This document shows positions 39,593 to 49,608 of a stretch of 64,000 nucleotides of DNA, piece after piece. Source of the DNA: Desulfobulbaceae bacterium (GTDB lineage: Bacteria; Desulfobacterota; Desulfobulbia; Desulfobulbales; Desulfocapsaceae); contig JAFLKM010000049.1 in assembly GCA_019163335.1 (NCBI GenBank), positions 1-64,000 of the forward strand, read 5' to 3'. A program made the position numbers and the translations under genes. Each line of letters starts with the position of its first letter. Within the stretch, counting starts at the first letter, position 1. The notes beneath the pieces were generated by a model, which saw only the letters and a program-made list of their open reading frames with translations, had not been told where the DNA came from and searched no databases.

Positions 39593-40576
39593 TCAATGGA
39601 CAAGAATCTTGAACAAGCCGGTCAAAAGAATATTCAGTAATGCGAGAGGAATCAGGAGCTTCCATCCCAATTCCATTAACTGGTCATAACGATATCTTGG
39701 CAGGGTGGCACGAATCCAGATAAAGAAAAAGATAAAACCATACACCTTCAGAATGAACCAGAATGGAGGAAAAAATGGAATCTCGAAGGGACCGTTCCAG
39801 CCTCCCAGAAAACAGATGGTGCCGATGGAGGCCATGACCATCATGCCGATGTATTCCGCCATAAAGAACAGGGCGTAGCGCATTCCGGAGTACTCGGTTA
39901 TATACCCTGAAACCAACTCTGTCTCCGCTTCAGGCAAGTCAAAAGGAACCCGGTTGGTCTCCGCCAGCATGGCAATAAAGAAGACAAAAAAACCGATAAT
40001 CTGGGGGAAAAGATACATGGAGGAAAATGAGTTTCCCTGAGAGGTGACAATGGTCGTCAGGTTCAGTGACCCGGACAGCATCATAACGCCCACAAGACTC
40101 AATCCCAAAGGAATTTCATAGCTGATAACCTGGGCCATGGAACGTAATCCGCCCAAGAAGGTGTATTTAGAATTCGAGGCCCAGCCAGCCAGGATAACCC
40201 CGTAACTGGCCAGTGAACTCATGGCAAAGATGAAGAGAAGACCGATATTGATATCTGCCAGTACCCAGCCTTTAGCGAAGGGGATGACAGCCAGGGAAGT
40301 GAGCATCGTCACCAGACAGATCACAGGGGCAAAAAGAAAGAGTGGTTTGTCGGCCTGGGCAGGGATAACATCTTCCTTGAAAAAACTTTTGATCCCATCT
40401 GCTATTGGCTGCAGTAGCCCATGATAGCCTACAAGCATCGGCCCCATGCGAACCTGCATGTGACCTATAATTTTTCTCTCAAAATAGGTCGCATAGGCTA
40501 CATGCAGCAGAACAATGACCAAAAGAATTGCGATTTGAAGGATAATAGTTAAAATCTGCATAATCTCAGTTACCAA
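39593..40576 (-). CDS. nuoH: NADH-quinone oxidoreductase subunit H
   Basis: 'YFERKIIGHMQVRMGPM', 'NRVPFDLPEAETELVSGYITEYSGMRYALFFMAEY'. Confidence 0.97.
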   Translation of the reverse strand: MVTEIMQILTIILQIAILLVIVLLHVAYATYFERKIIGHMQVRMGPMLVGYHGLLQPIADGIKSFFKEDVIPAQADKPLFLFAPVICLVTMLTSLAVIPFAKGWVLADINIGLLFIFAMSSLASYGVILAGWASNSKYTFLGGLRSMAQVISYEIPLGLSLVGVMMLSGSLNLTTIVTSQGNSFSSMYLFPQIIGFFVFFIAMLAETNRVPFDLPEAETELVSGYITEYSGMRYALFFMAEYIGMMVMASIGTICFLGGWNGPFEIPFFPPFWFILKVYGFIFFFIWIRATLPRYRYDQLMELGWKLLIPLALLNILLTGLFKILVH

Positions 40577-40616
40577 TAAATCATCAATGATTAAAAAATG
40601 TTACGCTTCAAAAAAA

Positions 40617-41843
40617 CTACCTGTCACATTCTCCCAAAACCACATCCAGTGTTCCGATAATAGCGATCAGATCAGCGATCATGACTCCTTGCCCCATGGT
40701 ACTCAGGGCACCAATGTGAATAAAAGATGGAGACCGGATATGCATGCGATAAGGTCTGCCCATCCCGTCACTGATAAAATAAAAGCCAAGCTCACCTTTA
40801 GGGACTTCGGTTGCGACATAGATGTCCCCTTCCATGAAAACATCGCGATCCTCAATAAGGGTGATCAGCGCATTCTTGGCAGGAACATCTACTTCTAATT
40901 TGTTTGCCGGTTTTATCGGCATGATAAGATCAGGGGCATCTTTTCCCAGGATAGGGCCAGGCGGCATCATCTCGATACATTGTCTGAGGATAAAGTTTGA
41001 CTGCCTGAGTTCTTCCATACGGCAACGATACCTGGCATAGGTGTCGCCAGTTTCACCAGTAGGAACATCGAATTCAAACTTCTCATAGCCTGAATAGGGC
41101 ATGTGTTTACGAATATCGTAATCCACCCCTGAACCTCTCAGGGAGGCACCAGTCAGGCAGAGATCCAGTGCCTTTTCTGCAGAAACCTGACCAACCCCAA
41201 TGGTTCGCTTCAACCAGATACGGTTTGTATCGATTAAGGTCTCATACTCTTCGATGCAGGCCGGAAAATCCTCAACAAACTTATCCAGCTTTTTCATAAT
41301 TGAACGGGTCACATCCTGCCTGACCCCTCCCAGACGGGTATAGGTCGTGGTCAACCTCGCCCCGCACAACTCGGCAAAAAGCTCAAGCAGCACTTCACGC
41401 TCACGGAAGCAGTATAAAAACACAGTCATTGCGCCGATATCCAAGGCATGGGTGGCAAGCCATAAAAGATGCGAACTGATTCGAGACATCTCGCAAACCA
41501 TGACCCTCAGCATCTTTGCCCTTTCCGGCACCTCAATGGCCAGCAGTCTTTCCACCGCCTCACAGTAGCCGACGTTATTGGACATGGCGGCGATATAATC
41601 CAACCGGTCAGTCAAGACAATATTCTGCGCGTAAGTCCGATGTTCCGCCAGCTTCTCAAAACCCCGGTGCAGATACCCGACCTTGGGATCACAGGTAAGA
41701 ATGGTCTCACCATCAAGATCAAGATCTACACGCAAAACGCCATGGGTGGCTGGATGCTGAGGTCCCAATTTCAGATGATATCTATCTTCATCACCACTTT
41801 GAACCGGGATATCAATCGTTTGTGTATCCGTTAAAGTAATCAC
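40617..41843 (-). CDS. nuoD: NADH-quinone oxidoreductase subunit D
   Basis: 'LKLGPQHPATHGVLRVDLDLDGE', 'VGYLHRGFEKLAE', C-terminal 'SFIHIGALSTMGQGVMIADLIAIIGTLDVVLGECDR'. Confidence 0.97.
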   Translation of the reverse strand: MITLTDTQTIDIPVQSGDEDRYHLKLGPQHPATHGVLRVDLDLDGETILTCDPKVGYLHRGFEKLAEHRTYAQNIVLTDRLDYIAAMSNNVGYCEAVERLLAIEVPERAKMLRVMVCEMSRISSHLLWLATHALDIGAMTVFLYCFREREVLLELFAELCGARLTTTYTRLGGVRQDVTRSIMKKLDKFVEDFPACIEEYETLIDTNRIWLKRTIGVGQVSAEKALDLCLTGASLRGSGVDYDIRKHMPYSGYEKFEFDVPTGETGDTYARYRCRMEELRQSNFILRQCIEMMPPGPILGKDAPDLIMPIKPANKLEVDVPAKNALITLIEDRDVFMEGDIYVATEVPKGELGFYFISDGMGRPYRMHIRSPSFIHIGALSTMGQGVMIADLIAIIGTLDVVLGECDR

Positions 41844-41846
41844 ACG

Positions 41847-42398
41847 CTACTCCTGTTCAATTTGAGCGCCATAAAAATCATATTTTCTGAGCCGTACAGC
41901 CTTTTCCCTCAATTCTTCCAATCCCTTCCATTCCTTGTCACCACGCAAGGCATACTCTTTCCGTAAAGGGTATCCTTCCCAATCTTCAGCGGTTAAGATC
42001 CTTTCAAGCTTGGGATGATTGTTAAAAACTATGCCAAGCAGATCGTAGGTCTCGCGCTCTAACCAGTTTGCGCCGGTCCAGAGTGAGGTGATGGAATCAA
42101 CGACCGGATCCGATTCAGGAATCTGGGCTTTTACCCTGAGCGAGGTTCGGTTATCGATGGAATAGAATTGGTAAACAACTTCAAAACGCTCCAAATGAGC
42201 GCCCTTTCTTTTGAGATTGTCAACTCCGCAGAGACAGTTCAGATGGGTCATCTTGTGATCTGTTTTTAATACCTGGCAGATGCGAAAAAGGTCTTTCCGA
42301 TCAACGAGTATTGTCACCTGGCCCCTATGAGTGATGATCCCAAGGATTGAACCGGTAAATTTTTCACGTAGCTGTTCAGCTATACCAAGTTGCTCCAT
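41847..42398 (-). CDS. nuoC: NADH-quinone oxidoreductase subunit C
   Basis: '[45 protein letters not shown]'. Confidence 0.95.
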   Translation of the reverse strand: MEQLGIAEQLREKFTGSILGIITHRGQVTILVDRKDLFRICQVLKTDHKMTHLNCLCGVDNLKRKGAHLERFEVVYQFYSIDNRTSLRVKAQIPESDPVVDSITSLWTGANWLERETYDLLGIVFNNHPKLERILTAEDWEGYPLRKEYALRGDKEWKGLEELREKAVRLRKYDFYGAQIEQE

Positions 42399-42919
42399 CG
42401 CCCCTGCTCCTGCATAATTTTTTCCTGCAATTTGATCAGCCCTTCCAATAAGGCCTCAGGCCTTGGCGGACATCCTGGAATATAGACATCAACCGGGAGA
42501 AACTCATCGGCTCCCTGAACTACAGCGTAGGTGTCAAAGACTCCACCGGTACAGGCACACGAACCCATGGCCAACACATACCGGGGTTCCGGCATCTGAT
42601 CAAAAACCCTTCTGACAACCGGTGCCATCTTTTTGGTGATGGTACCAGCCAGAATCAAACAATCAGCCTGACGGGGGCTTGCTCTGAAAATAATCCCGAA
42701 CCGGTCAAGATCATTGGTTGATGAGCCTGCGACCATCATCTCGATGGCACAACAGGCCAACCCAAAAGTAGCCGGCCAGATCGACCCGGCCCGGCCCCAG
42801 TTGATCAGTTTATTGAGCGGGGCGACTATGGCACTGGCGCCGGGAATAAATTTGATTCCATCCGCAATCTGAACGAGATTGTTGTTCATTTTTCCCATTG
42901 CAAAGCCCCCTTTTTCCAA
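42380..42919 (-). CDS. nuoB: NADH-quinone oxidoreductase subunit B
   Basis: '[17 protein letters not shown]', '[43 protein letters not shown]'. Confidence 0.97.
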   Translation of the reverse strand: MEKGGFAMGKMNNNLVQIADGIKFIPGASAIVAPLNKLINWGRAGSIWPATFGLACCAIEMMVAGSSTNDLDRFGIIFRASPRQADCLILAGTITKKMAPVVRRVFDQMPEPRYVLAMGSCACTGGVFDTYAVVQGADEFLPVDVYIPGCPPRPEALLEGLIKLQEKIMQEQGRWSNLV

Positions 42920-43260
42920 CCGTAAAGATACCCAACAAGGAGAAACACTATAAAAATGAACATTTCAATCAGGGCAAACATTCCCAGCTGATCATAGACC
43001 AGCGCCCAGGAGTAGAGATAGATCGCCTCCACATCAAAAACAATAAAGAGGATGGCAACCAGATAAAACTTGACGGAGAAACGCATTCTCGGCTCTTCGG
43101 TTGGCAAATTCCCCGATTCATAGGCGACCAGTTTTTCTAAATAGGGTCGTTTCATCCTGAAAAATTGGCCAACCCAGAGGGTCACTACTCCAAAAGCGAT
43201 TCCCAGCACAATAAATATCAGGATCGCCAGATATTCTCCCGGGAGGTAAGAACCAGACAT
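42886..43260 (-). CDS. nuoA: NADH-quinone oxidoreductase subunit A
   Basis: '[44 protein letters not shown]'. Confidence 0.96.
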   Translation of the reverse strand: MSGSYLPGEYLAILIFIVLGIAFGVVTLWVGQFFRMKRPYLEKLVAYESGNLPTEEPRMRFSVKFYLVAILFIVFDVEAIYLYSWALVYDQLGMFALIEMFIFIVFLLVGYLYGWKKGALQWEK

Positions 43261-43270
43261 CTTGTTCTCC

Positions 43271-43777
43271 TTATCCTTTCTGAGTCAAAATACGTTCGGC
43301 AAAATCCTGCCGTTTTTTATCCGATGCCTCTGCAGGGCTGACAAAACTAAGGCAGCCGGTGGTGCATTTTGTGACACAGGCAGGCTCCAGTCCCTGATCA
43401 ATCCTGTCCATACACAAATCACATTTTCCGACTTTTCCCGTATTGGAATCCCACTGCGGAACGCCCCAAGGGCAGACGGTCATGCAGGCCTTACAACCGA
43501 CACAAAGGGATTCATCAACAAAAACAATGCCGTCCTTGGCCCTTCGCTGCATGGCACCTGTGGGGCAGACATCCACACACCAGGGTTTTTCACAGTGGAA
43601 ACAGGCCATGTACACAAAATCAAGGGTCGGCAGGTTGTTTTTCATTTTTGGACCGACCTCAATCATTTTGCAGTAAAATGCACCTATTCCTGTATTATTC
43701 TTGGCTTTGCAATGAACTTCACAAGCCTTGCAGCCTATGCATTGTTCGACATCCTGAGTTACATAATATTTGCTCAT
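43271..43777 (-). CDS. 4x[4Fe-4S] ferredoxin-type electron-transfer subunit (HycB/DmsB-like)
   Basis: 'CIGCKACEVHCKAKN', 'CFHCEKPWCVDVCPTGA', 'CVGCKACMTVCPWGVP', 'CDLCMDRIDQGLEPACVTKC'. Confidence 0.93.
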   Translation of the reverse strand: MSKYYVTQDVEQCIGCKACEVHCKAKNNTGIGAFYCKMIEVGPKMKNNLPTLDFVYMACFHCEKPWCVDVCPTGAMQRRAKDGIVFVDESLCVGCKACMTVCPWGVPQWDSNTGKVGKCDLCMDRIDQGLEPACVTKCTTGCLSFVSPAEASDKKRQDFAERILTQKG

Positions 43778-43789
43778 TTCTCTATCCTC

Positions 43790-45877
43790 CTAGACAGCAG
43801 GTTTGACGGTGACAAAACTCTCACACAGGTTTACCCCGCCCCCTGCCTGATCCCAATCGGTAAGTTTACCCTTCATAAATATTTGATCAGCAAGCCCTTT
43901 GCCATAAGACCTGGTCAAGACAGGAATATTCTTGCCGAAACCATGAAGCATGAAAACAGCTTCGGGACGGATAAAGTCCGTCACATAAGCCTCAATGTTT
44001 CCAGTCACATCTCCGTTCGAAACAGTCACCATTGCACCATCAGTAATCCCTAATTTTTTGGCCTCTGCGGTGTTGATCCATAGTTTATTGGAGCCAAGGA
44101 GTTGTGAGAGAATGGGATTGTTATTCGATTGGCCATGGGTCTGATATCCCTTGCGGCCATAAAGCAGTCTGAAACTGCCTTCTGGTTGTGCAACGGGAGC
44201 TTCATAGGGCTTAAATGAAGGAATCCCCATTCTTTCCCATTTAGGGCTGACAAATTCAATCTTGCCGGATTCAGTTCCAAACTTAAGGGTGTCAGGGTCA
44301 CAGCCAATGGGCTTGTCACAGAGTTTGACGAATCCTTTGCTGTCAAAATCTTCTATTTTTACAGTGCTGTCCTGAAGTTGATAATTCCAGATATCCTCAA
44401 TGGATTTATAGGGAAAGTATTCCCCTTTCCCAAGCAAAGCTGCCAATTCTGTATAAATCTGCCAACCTGGTTTAGAATTATTGATTGGTTCAACGGCTTT
44501 TCTCCGCATGCTGAATCCAGGTTTAGGGCCTTTATCAGTTCGCAGGATACTGTCTCGTTCAAGGAATGTTGATTCAGGCAGAATAACATCGGCAAACCAG
44601 GCGGTATCACTGTAATTCACATCAACTGCCACCAGAAGGTCAAGCTTGTTGAAGATTCGCTTCTGTTCTTCGGGATCAGGAAGGGCCACCAAGGGATTAT
44701 GGCGGTGAGCAATGTAGGCCTTCATGGGATATGGATTACCACTGTCTATGGCCTGATATGCCAGATGCAGCATGCCGGCGCCTGCATCAAGATGTTTGTA
44801 AACAGTGCCGCAACCGTCACATCTTGGATCAGTGACGGCAGGGATGTCTGCCGCAAGACTCTTTAATCCCTTCGCACCCGCCTCTTTCGGTGATCGGGGA
44901 AGAATAAGACCACCAGTCTGTTCCATATTCCCCATCAGCGCATTGAGAATGTTCATCATCCGACTGGCATAAAATGAATCGCGATAACGCGTGTAGAGCC
45001 AGCCAATATGAAAAATCACCTTGGGTCGATCGTTGTTGAGTTCATGACAGAATGCCTTAATCTCATCGGCGGGGATGGAGGTTTCACCTTCAGCCCATTC
45101 AGGGGTATAGGGCGCCAGGAAGGTCTGCATCTCCTGCATCCCGGTTACCCACTTGGCAACGAAATCTTGATCATAAAGTGAATTGTTGACGATATAATTG
45201 GTGATACCAAGCAAAAGGGCATAGTCAGTTCCAGGCTTATTGCGCCAATATCGTGTAGCCTTGGCTGCGGTATTGGTCATCTTGGGGTCGATATAGGTGA
45301 CATGCGCGCCATTTTTAACGGCCGCCATAAAGCTTCGGACTTCTTTTACTCGGAGCGACTCTGTCAAATTCCGGCCAAAGAGAACGATATGACGAGCATT
45401 CTTCATATCATAGTTGAATCCCTTGCGCCCCAGACCATCAACTGATTTTGCTGCATGCTGTGAATTACGCCCGCAAGTGCAGTCATGATTAATATAGTTG
45501 GGGGAACCAATGGCCTTTACGAAGGCCTTACGTAAATCAGCAAAGGGCCCCCCTCGGTCAGTAAGCATGATGCTTTTGGCACCATGTTTCTCAATAATAT
45601 TTTTCAGCTTATCGGTGATGTATCCGTAGGCTTCATCCCAGGAGACATTTTTCCATTGACCGCTTCCACGCTCTCCAACCCGAATCATTGGTGATTGAGG
45701 CCGTTCATTATCATAAAGAAAAGAAATAGCAGAACCGCCTTTGGCACAAAGTGCTTTCCCCATGCCGGCATCATGGCTATTCCCTTCAATCCATACGACC
45801 TTCCCATTTTCTACCTCAACTCTTACCGGACAACGAACGGAACACATGCCGCAGACCGAGTACACAGTTTTTTTCAT
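43790..45877 (-). CDS. Molybdopterin bis-guanine-dinucleotide oxidoreductase, thiosulfate/polysulfide-reductase-like, without Tat signal
   Basis: N-terminal 'MKKTVYSVCGMCSVRCPVRVEVENGKVVWIEGNSHDAGMGKALCAKG' [4Fe-4S] motif begins at residue 9; 'HDCTCGRNSQHAAK' (candidate Cys ligand); 'VILPESTFLERD'. Confidence 0.9.
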   Translation of the reverse strand: MKKTVYSVCGMCSVRCPVRVEVENGKVVWIEGNSHDAGMGKALCAKGGSAISFLYDNERPQSPMIRVGERGSGQWKNVSWDEAYGYITDKLKNIIEKHGAKSIMLTDRGGPFADLRKAFVKAIGSPNYINHDCTCGRNSQHAAKSVDGLGRKGFNYDMKNARHIVLFGRNLTESLRVKEVRSFMAAVKNGAHVTYIDPKMTNTAAKATRYWRNKPGTDYALLLGITNYIVNNSLYDQDFVAKWVTGMQEMQTFLAPYTPEWAEGETSIPADEIKAFCHELNNDRPKVIFHIGWLYTRYRDSFYASRMMNILNALMGNMEQTGGLILPRSPKEAGAKGLKSLAADIPAVTDPRCDGCGTVYKHLDAGAGMLHLAYQAIDSGNPYPMKAYIAHRHNPLVALPDPEEQKRIFNKLDLLVAVDVNYSDTAWFADVILPESTFLERDSILRTDKGPKPGFSMRRKAVEPINNSKPGWQIYTELAALLGKGEYFPYKSIEDIWNYQLQDSTVKIEDFDSKGFVKLCDKPIGCDPDTLKFGTESGKIEFVSPKWERMGIPSFKPYEAPVAQPEGSFRLLYGRKGYQTHGQSNNNPILSQLLGSNKLWINTAEAKKLGITDGAMVTVSNGDVTGNIEAYVTDFIRPEAVFMLHGFGKNIPVLTRSYGKGLADQIFMKGKLTDWDQAGGGVNLCESFVTVKPAV

Positions 45878-46020
45878 GGAATCTACCTCCAGTTATTCTT
45901 TTAATTATTCCGACCTTTCAAAATGTCTTTTTCAAAGGCATTGCACAACAAACAAACGAAGAAGAATAAAATCAATAGTGAATTGGGCATTTCTTGTGAT
46001 GCTAAATACATTTCATAAAT

Positions 46021-46093
46021 AAGTGCCTTACAGATTATTTTTTTTTACAAGAAAATAATCTGTAAGGCACTTTATTCCGTTCATCGGGGTTAG
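46021..46093 (+). repeat. Dispersed palindromic repeat, copy 1
   Basis: 21-bp perfect arms aagtgccttacagattatttt (46021-46041) / aaaataatctgtaaggcactt (46052-46072) plus tail tattccgttcatcggggttag. Confidence 0.9.
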
Positions 46094-47019
46094 TGCTCCG
46101 CCATATTATTTGTCAAGTTGATCTCCTTTGTGGAATTTAACTGAGTTTTATTTTTAACAACTGCCAGTGATTGAATGACAATAGCGTTGGCACTAGACAT
46201 GGCGTTTTCTACTTAAGCAATAATAACGCCAACTTTTCGAGACAAAAGATATTTTTTTATCTTTCTGTTTTTTCGATATTTTAACAAAAAATTCAGCTTT
46301 GCGTAAAAATAAAGATTGGCCACCGCAACTCTTAGGCATGCAATAAAAACCATGCGCTGCTGTTTTTTTGTTGCAGTTTGTCACGAAATAAGAAAAAGGC
46401 CTTATGCAACGAAATACGACCTAATCCACCAATAATCCAACAATACAAAACGACAATGCAACACTCTTGAAAAGATTATAAAAGATGATATGTCATCTGA
46501 CATGACGGGTTTCGCGTTTTTTATTTCCTGGAAGACAAAGAAAAAACGACCAGTTCAGAATTCCTGACAAATATCCCAACTAATTTTAAGAAGATAATAT
46601 GCCGTTATCAGCAGTATGTTCTTTTTAATTTTAAGAAGATGGGGGAGACGTTAAAAGAAGTTTAACTGAGGGAAAATATGTATTACTATAATTAAATAAT
46701 ATTTGGATTTCAGACAAGTTCCGCTTAAAAAAAAACTTACCTGTTCCTTACGCCATGCTATCCTCTGTGCCTTAACGTCTGTCTCTCTATCTGCATAATC
46801 CAGAACCTTAAAGTCTATTCAGATCGTTACACAGTGAGTTCTGTCGATAATGGCAGCCAGGACAATGTGCCAAATTATTAAGTTTCTATTTACCTTTCCC
46901 CAAGTCCCGGATTGACTTTGGCAATTAGTCAAGAAAAGGATTTAGAGAAAGGAACAGCCCCTCAACTATGCTGTATAGATTCTTAGATTTTTTTTTAGTA
47001 TCTTCCAATGTGAAGAAAA

Positions 47020-47045
47020 AAACTCAACAAAATGTTGTTGAGTTT
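47020..47045. promoter_or_regulatory. Palindrome aaactcaacaa-aatg-ttgttgagttt upstream of gabD
   Basis: 11-bp perfect arms located 22-31 nt before the two candidate start codons. Confidence 0.5.
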
Positions 47046-47067
47046 ACTTTTGTGTTGTCAGCTTTAG

Positions 47068-48540
47068 GTGAGAATAATGGAATTAAATGATCCTGCCCTG
47101 TTCCGGCAGGAATGCTACATAAATGGGAACTGGGTCTCAGCCGAAAAATCTTTTGAAGTGATCGATCCTGCTGACGGCCGGCTTATTGGCAGTGTCCCCT
47201 CCTTGGGTGAGCTGGGAACCCGCAATACCATTTCTGCAGCCAGCGCCTCCTGGCCCGCTTGGAAGGCCCTGACCGCCAAAGAGAGATCGTTGGTTCTCAA
47301 ACGCTGGTATGCCTTGATACTTGAACATCAGAATGATCTGGCCATAATCATGACAAGGGAACAGGGGAAGCCGCTTGTTGAGGCTGCAGGCGAGATTCTG
47401 TATGGCGCGTCCTATGTCGAATGGTTTGCCGAAGAGGCTAAACGTGTGTATGGCGACACTATTCCCACAAACAGCCAGGGAAAACGGATGCTCGTCCTGA
47501 AAGAACCGGTGGGCGTCTGTGCCGCAATTACTCCCTGGAATTTCCCCTCATCCATGATCTGTCGAAAAGCGGCCCCAGCGCTGGCAGCTGGTTGTCCTGT
47601 CATCGTTAAGCCGGCCGCCCAGACCCCATTCTCCGCCCTCGCTTTGGCGGAGCTTGCTGACCGGGCCGGTTTCCCCCCTGGTGTCTTTAACGTTATCACT
47701 GGTCCTGCCGCTGAGATTGGTGCCGAGCTTACTCGTAATCCTCTGGTACGCAAACTGAGTTTTACCGGATCAACGCCCGTCGGAAAAATGCTCATGGCTG
47801 CCTGTGCCGCAACGGTAAAGAAAATCTCCCTCGAGCTTGGCGGGCACGCTCCTTTTATCGTCTTTGATGATGCCGATCTCGACCAGGCTGTGGCCGGAGC
47901 CCTGGCATCCAAGTACCGAAATTCAGGACAGACCTGTGTCTGTGCGAATCGTTTTATCGTGCATGAAAAAATTTATGAGGATTTTGCCTCCCGTCTGACT
48001 GCTGCGGTTCGCTCCGAATTTCATGTGGGCCCTGGAATGGAGAGAGAGAACAACCAGGGTCCACTCATTGATTTGAACGCAATAATGAAAGTAGAAAGTC
48101 AAGTGCAGGACGCCCTCGACAAAGGGGCGAGGCTGGCAATTGGCGGCAAACGCATTGGCGCGAAAGGTTTTTTCTTTGAACCAACGGTCCTGCTGGACGT
48201 CACCAATGAGATGAAAATAGCAAGGGAAGAGACCTTCGGTCCTGTCGCCCCGCTCTTTATCTTTAAGGATGAAGCAGATGCCATCAAAATGGCCAACGAT
48301 TCTGAGTATGGCCTGGCCTCTTATTTCTACAGCCGTGACATCGCCCGGGCCTGGCGAGTGACGGAAGCTCTCGAATATGGAATGGTGGGAGTCAACACCG
48401 GCATTCTCTCATCTGAAGCCGCACCGTTTGGCGGAATGAAAGAATCAGGTATTGGACGGGAAGGATCGCGGTACGGCATTGAGGAATATCTGGAGATGAA
48501 ATACATGTGCATTGGCGGAATTGATAAAAATAACAAATAG
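47068..48540 (+). CDS. gabD: NAD(P)-dependent succinate-semialdehyde dehydrogenase
   Basis: 'AAITPWNFPSSMICRKAAPALAAGCPVIVKPAAQTPFSALALAELA', 'SLELGGHAPFIVFDDADLDQAV', 'YRNSGQTCVCANRF'. Confidence 0.93.
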   Translation: MRIMELNDPALFRQECYINGNWVSAEKSFEVIDPADGRLIGSVPSLGELGTRNTISAASASWPAWKALTAKERSLVLKRWYALILEHQNDLAIIMTREQGKPLVEAAGEILYGASYVEWFAEEAKRVYGDTIPTNSQGKRMLVLKEPVGVCAAITPWNFPSSMICRKAAPALAAGCPVIVKPAAQTPFSALALAELADRAGFPPGVFNVITGPAAEIGAELTRNPLVRKLSFTGSTPVGKMLMAACAATVKKISLELGGHAPFIVFDDADLDQAVAGALASKYRNSGQTCVCANRFIVHEKIYEDFASRLTAAVRSEFHVGPGMERENNQGPLIDLNAIMKVESQVQDALDKGARLAIGGKRIGAKGFFFEPTVLLDVTNEMKIAREETFGPVAPLFIFKDEADAIKMANDSEYGLASYFYSRDIARAWRVTEALEYGMVGVNTGILSSEAAPFGGMKESGIGREGSRYGIEEYLEMKYMCIGGIDKNNK

Positions 48541-48849
48541 ATACAGTGCGACACATTAACTTCTCGCATAAGAACAACAATAACCTTCTCAAAGAGTCAT
48601 ATTGGTTAACCTCTTTACACCTACTATTTATTTGATATAAATGGTTCTATGATTAAAGTGGAAAAAAATAATCCATGCCCGACAGCAAGTAATTTCAGCA
48701 CTAGTCTTGTCATAAAATAATGCTTCATGAGTATGACATAGGAGAAGAACATTCAGACAGATTTTACTGCTTTGAGAATTTTTACCGCTCAATTGCAGGA
48801 TTCAGGTAATTAAATAATGATTTCATCATTGGAGAAGGGAGTTAAAATT

Positions 48850-49326
48850 ATGCGATACTCGAAAATTCACATTACAGCTTCATGTTTTCTGTTGTTGTCC
48901 TCCATGCTTTTCTTAAATGGATGCACCTCTCTTTTTGACAGTAACGAATCTCAACCGCCCATGGATAATCTTCCGACTTTATCAAGTTTTGCAGGAGAAT
49001 ATCGCGATATTGAGCTTCCCATTGAGATGAAATATGATACCAAAAAAAGCATGCTCGTCCGAACAGATTCTTTTACCGGCGGTGTCCTTTATTACAATGG
49101 CAAGGTAAGTCGTGACTCCTTAAAAAGTTTTATACTTTCCGCCATGCAGAAAAATAAATGGAAACTCGCAGGTGAAGTTTCTTACGAAAATGTTCTTATG
49201 GCCTTCACTAAACCTAACAAAACCTGTACGATATCTCTGGAAGAAGGGTTTGGCGGGACGTTTGGTTACACCTATGCGGCTATTTATGTAGCAGAAGATG
49301 TTACAAAGGGCTCAACCGGATACTGA
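48850..49326 (+). CDS. Lipoprotein of unknown function
   Basis: Signal peptide with lipobox 'MLFLNGC'. Confidence 0.75.
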   Translation: MRYSKIHITASCFLLLSSMLFLNGCTSLFDSNESQPPMDNLPTLSSFAGEYRDIELPIEMKYDTKKSMLVRTDSFTGGVLYYNGKVSRDSLKSFILSAMQKNKWKLAGEVSYENVLMAFTKPNKTCTISLEEGFGGTFGYTYAAIYVAEDVTKGSTGY

Positions 49327-49399
49327 TCCCCATCTTTAGAATTCCAGTTTTTTGTAATACTGGTTCCGTAACTTCCACAAGAGCTTTAGTCCTCTTCTT

Positions 49400-49442
49400 A
49401 AATGCTGCCTTACCATTTTCGGTTTGGCAGCATTTTATTTTA
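49400..49442 (+). terminator. Rho-independent terminator
   Basis: aaatgctgcc / ggcagcattt stem followed by T-rich tract. Confidence 0.7.
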
Positions 49443-49608
49443 ATTTCTTAAAACATCCTACTCTTTTGGTAGTTTTAGCTACCATTAACCTACCTCAATC
49501 CCCTTCTTGTAAAGCCATCCCCAGAAGTTTAATATTTGAGCGAATTGTTTATCCGTAAACAAGAAGCAGAAATGGGTGTGGAAGAGACCAAGACAATATC
49601 TGATCAAG

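Noticed and set aside
43262-44053. 263 aa plus-strand ORF
   Set aside because: Antisense to the ferredoxin and the 3' end of the Mo-enzyme.
46193-46384. 63 aa minus-strand ORF in the large intergenic region
   Set aside because: Lys-rich, no motif or good ribosome-binding context; treated as non-coding.
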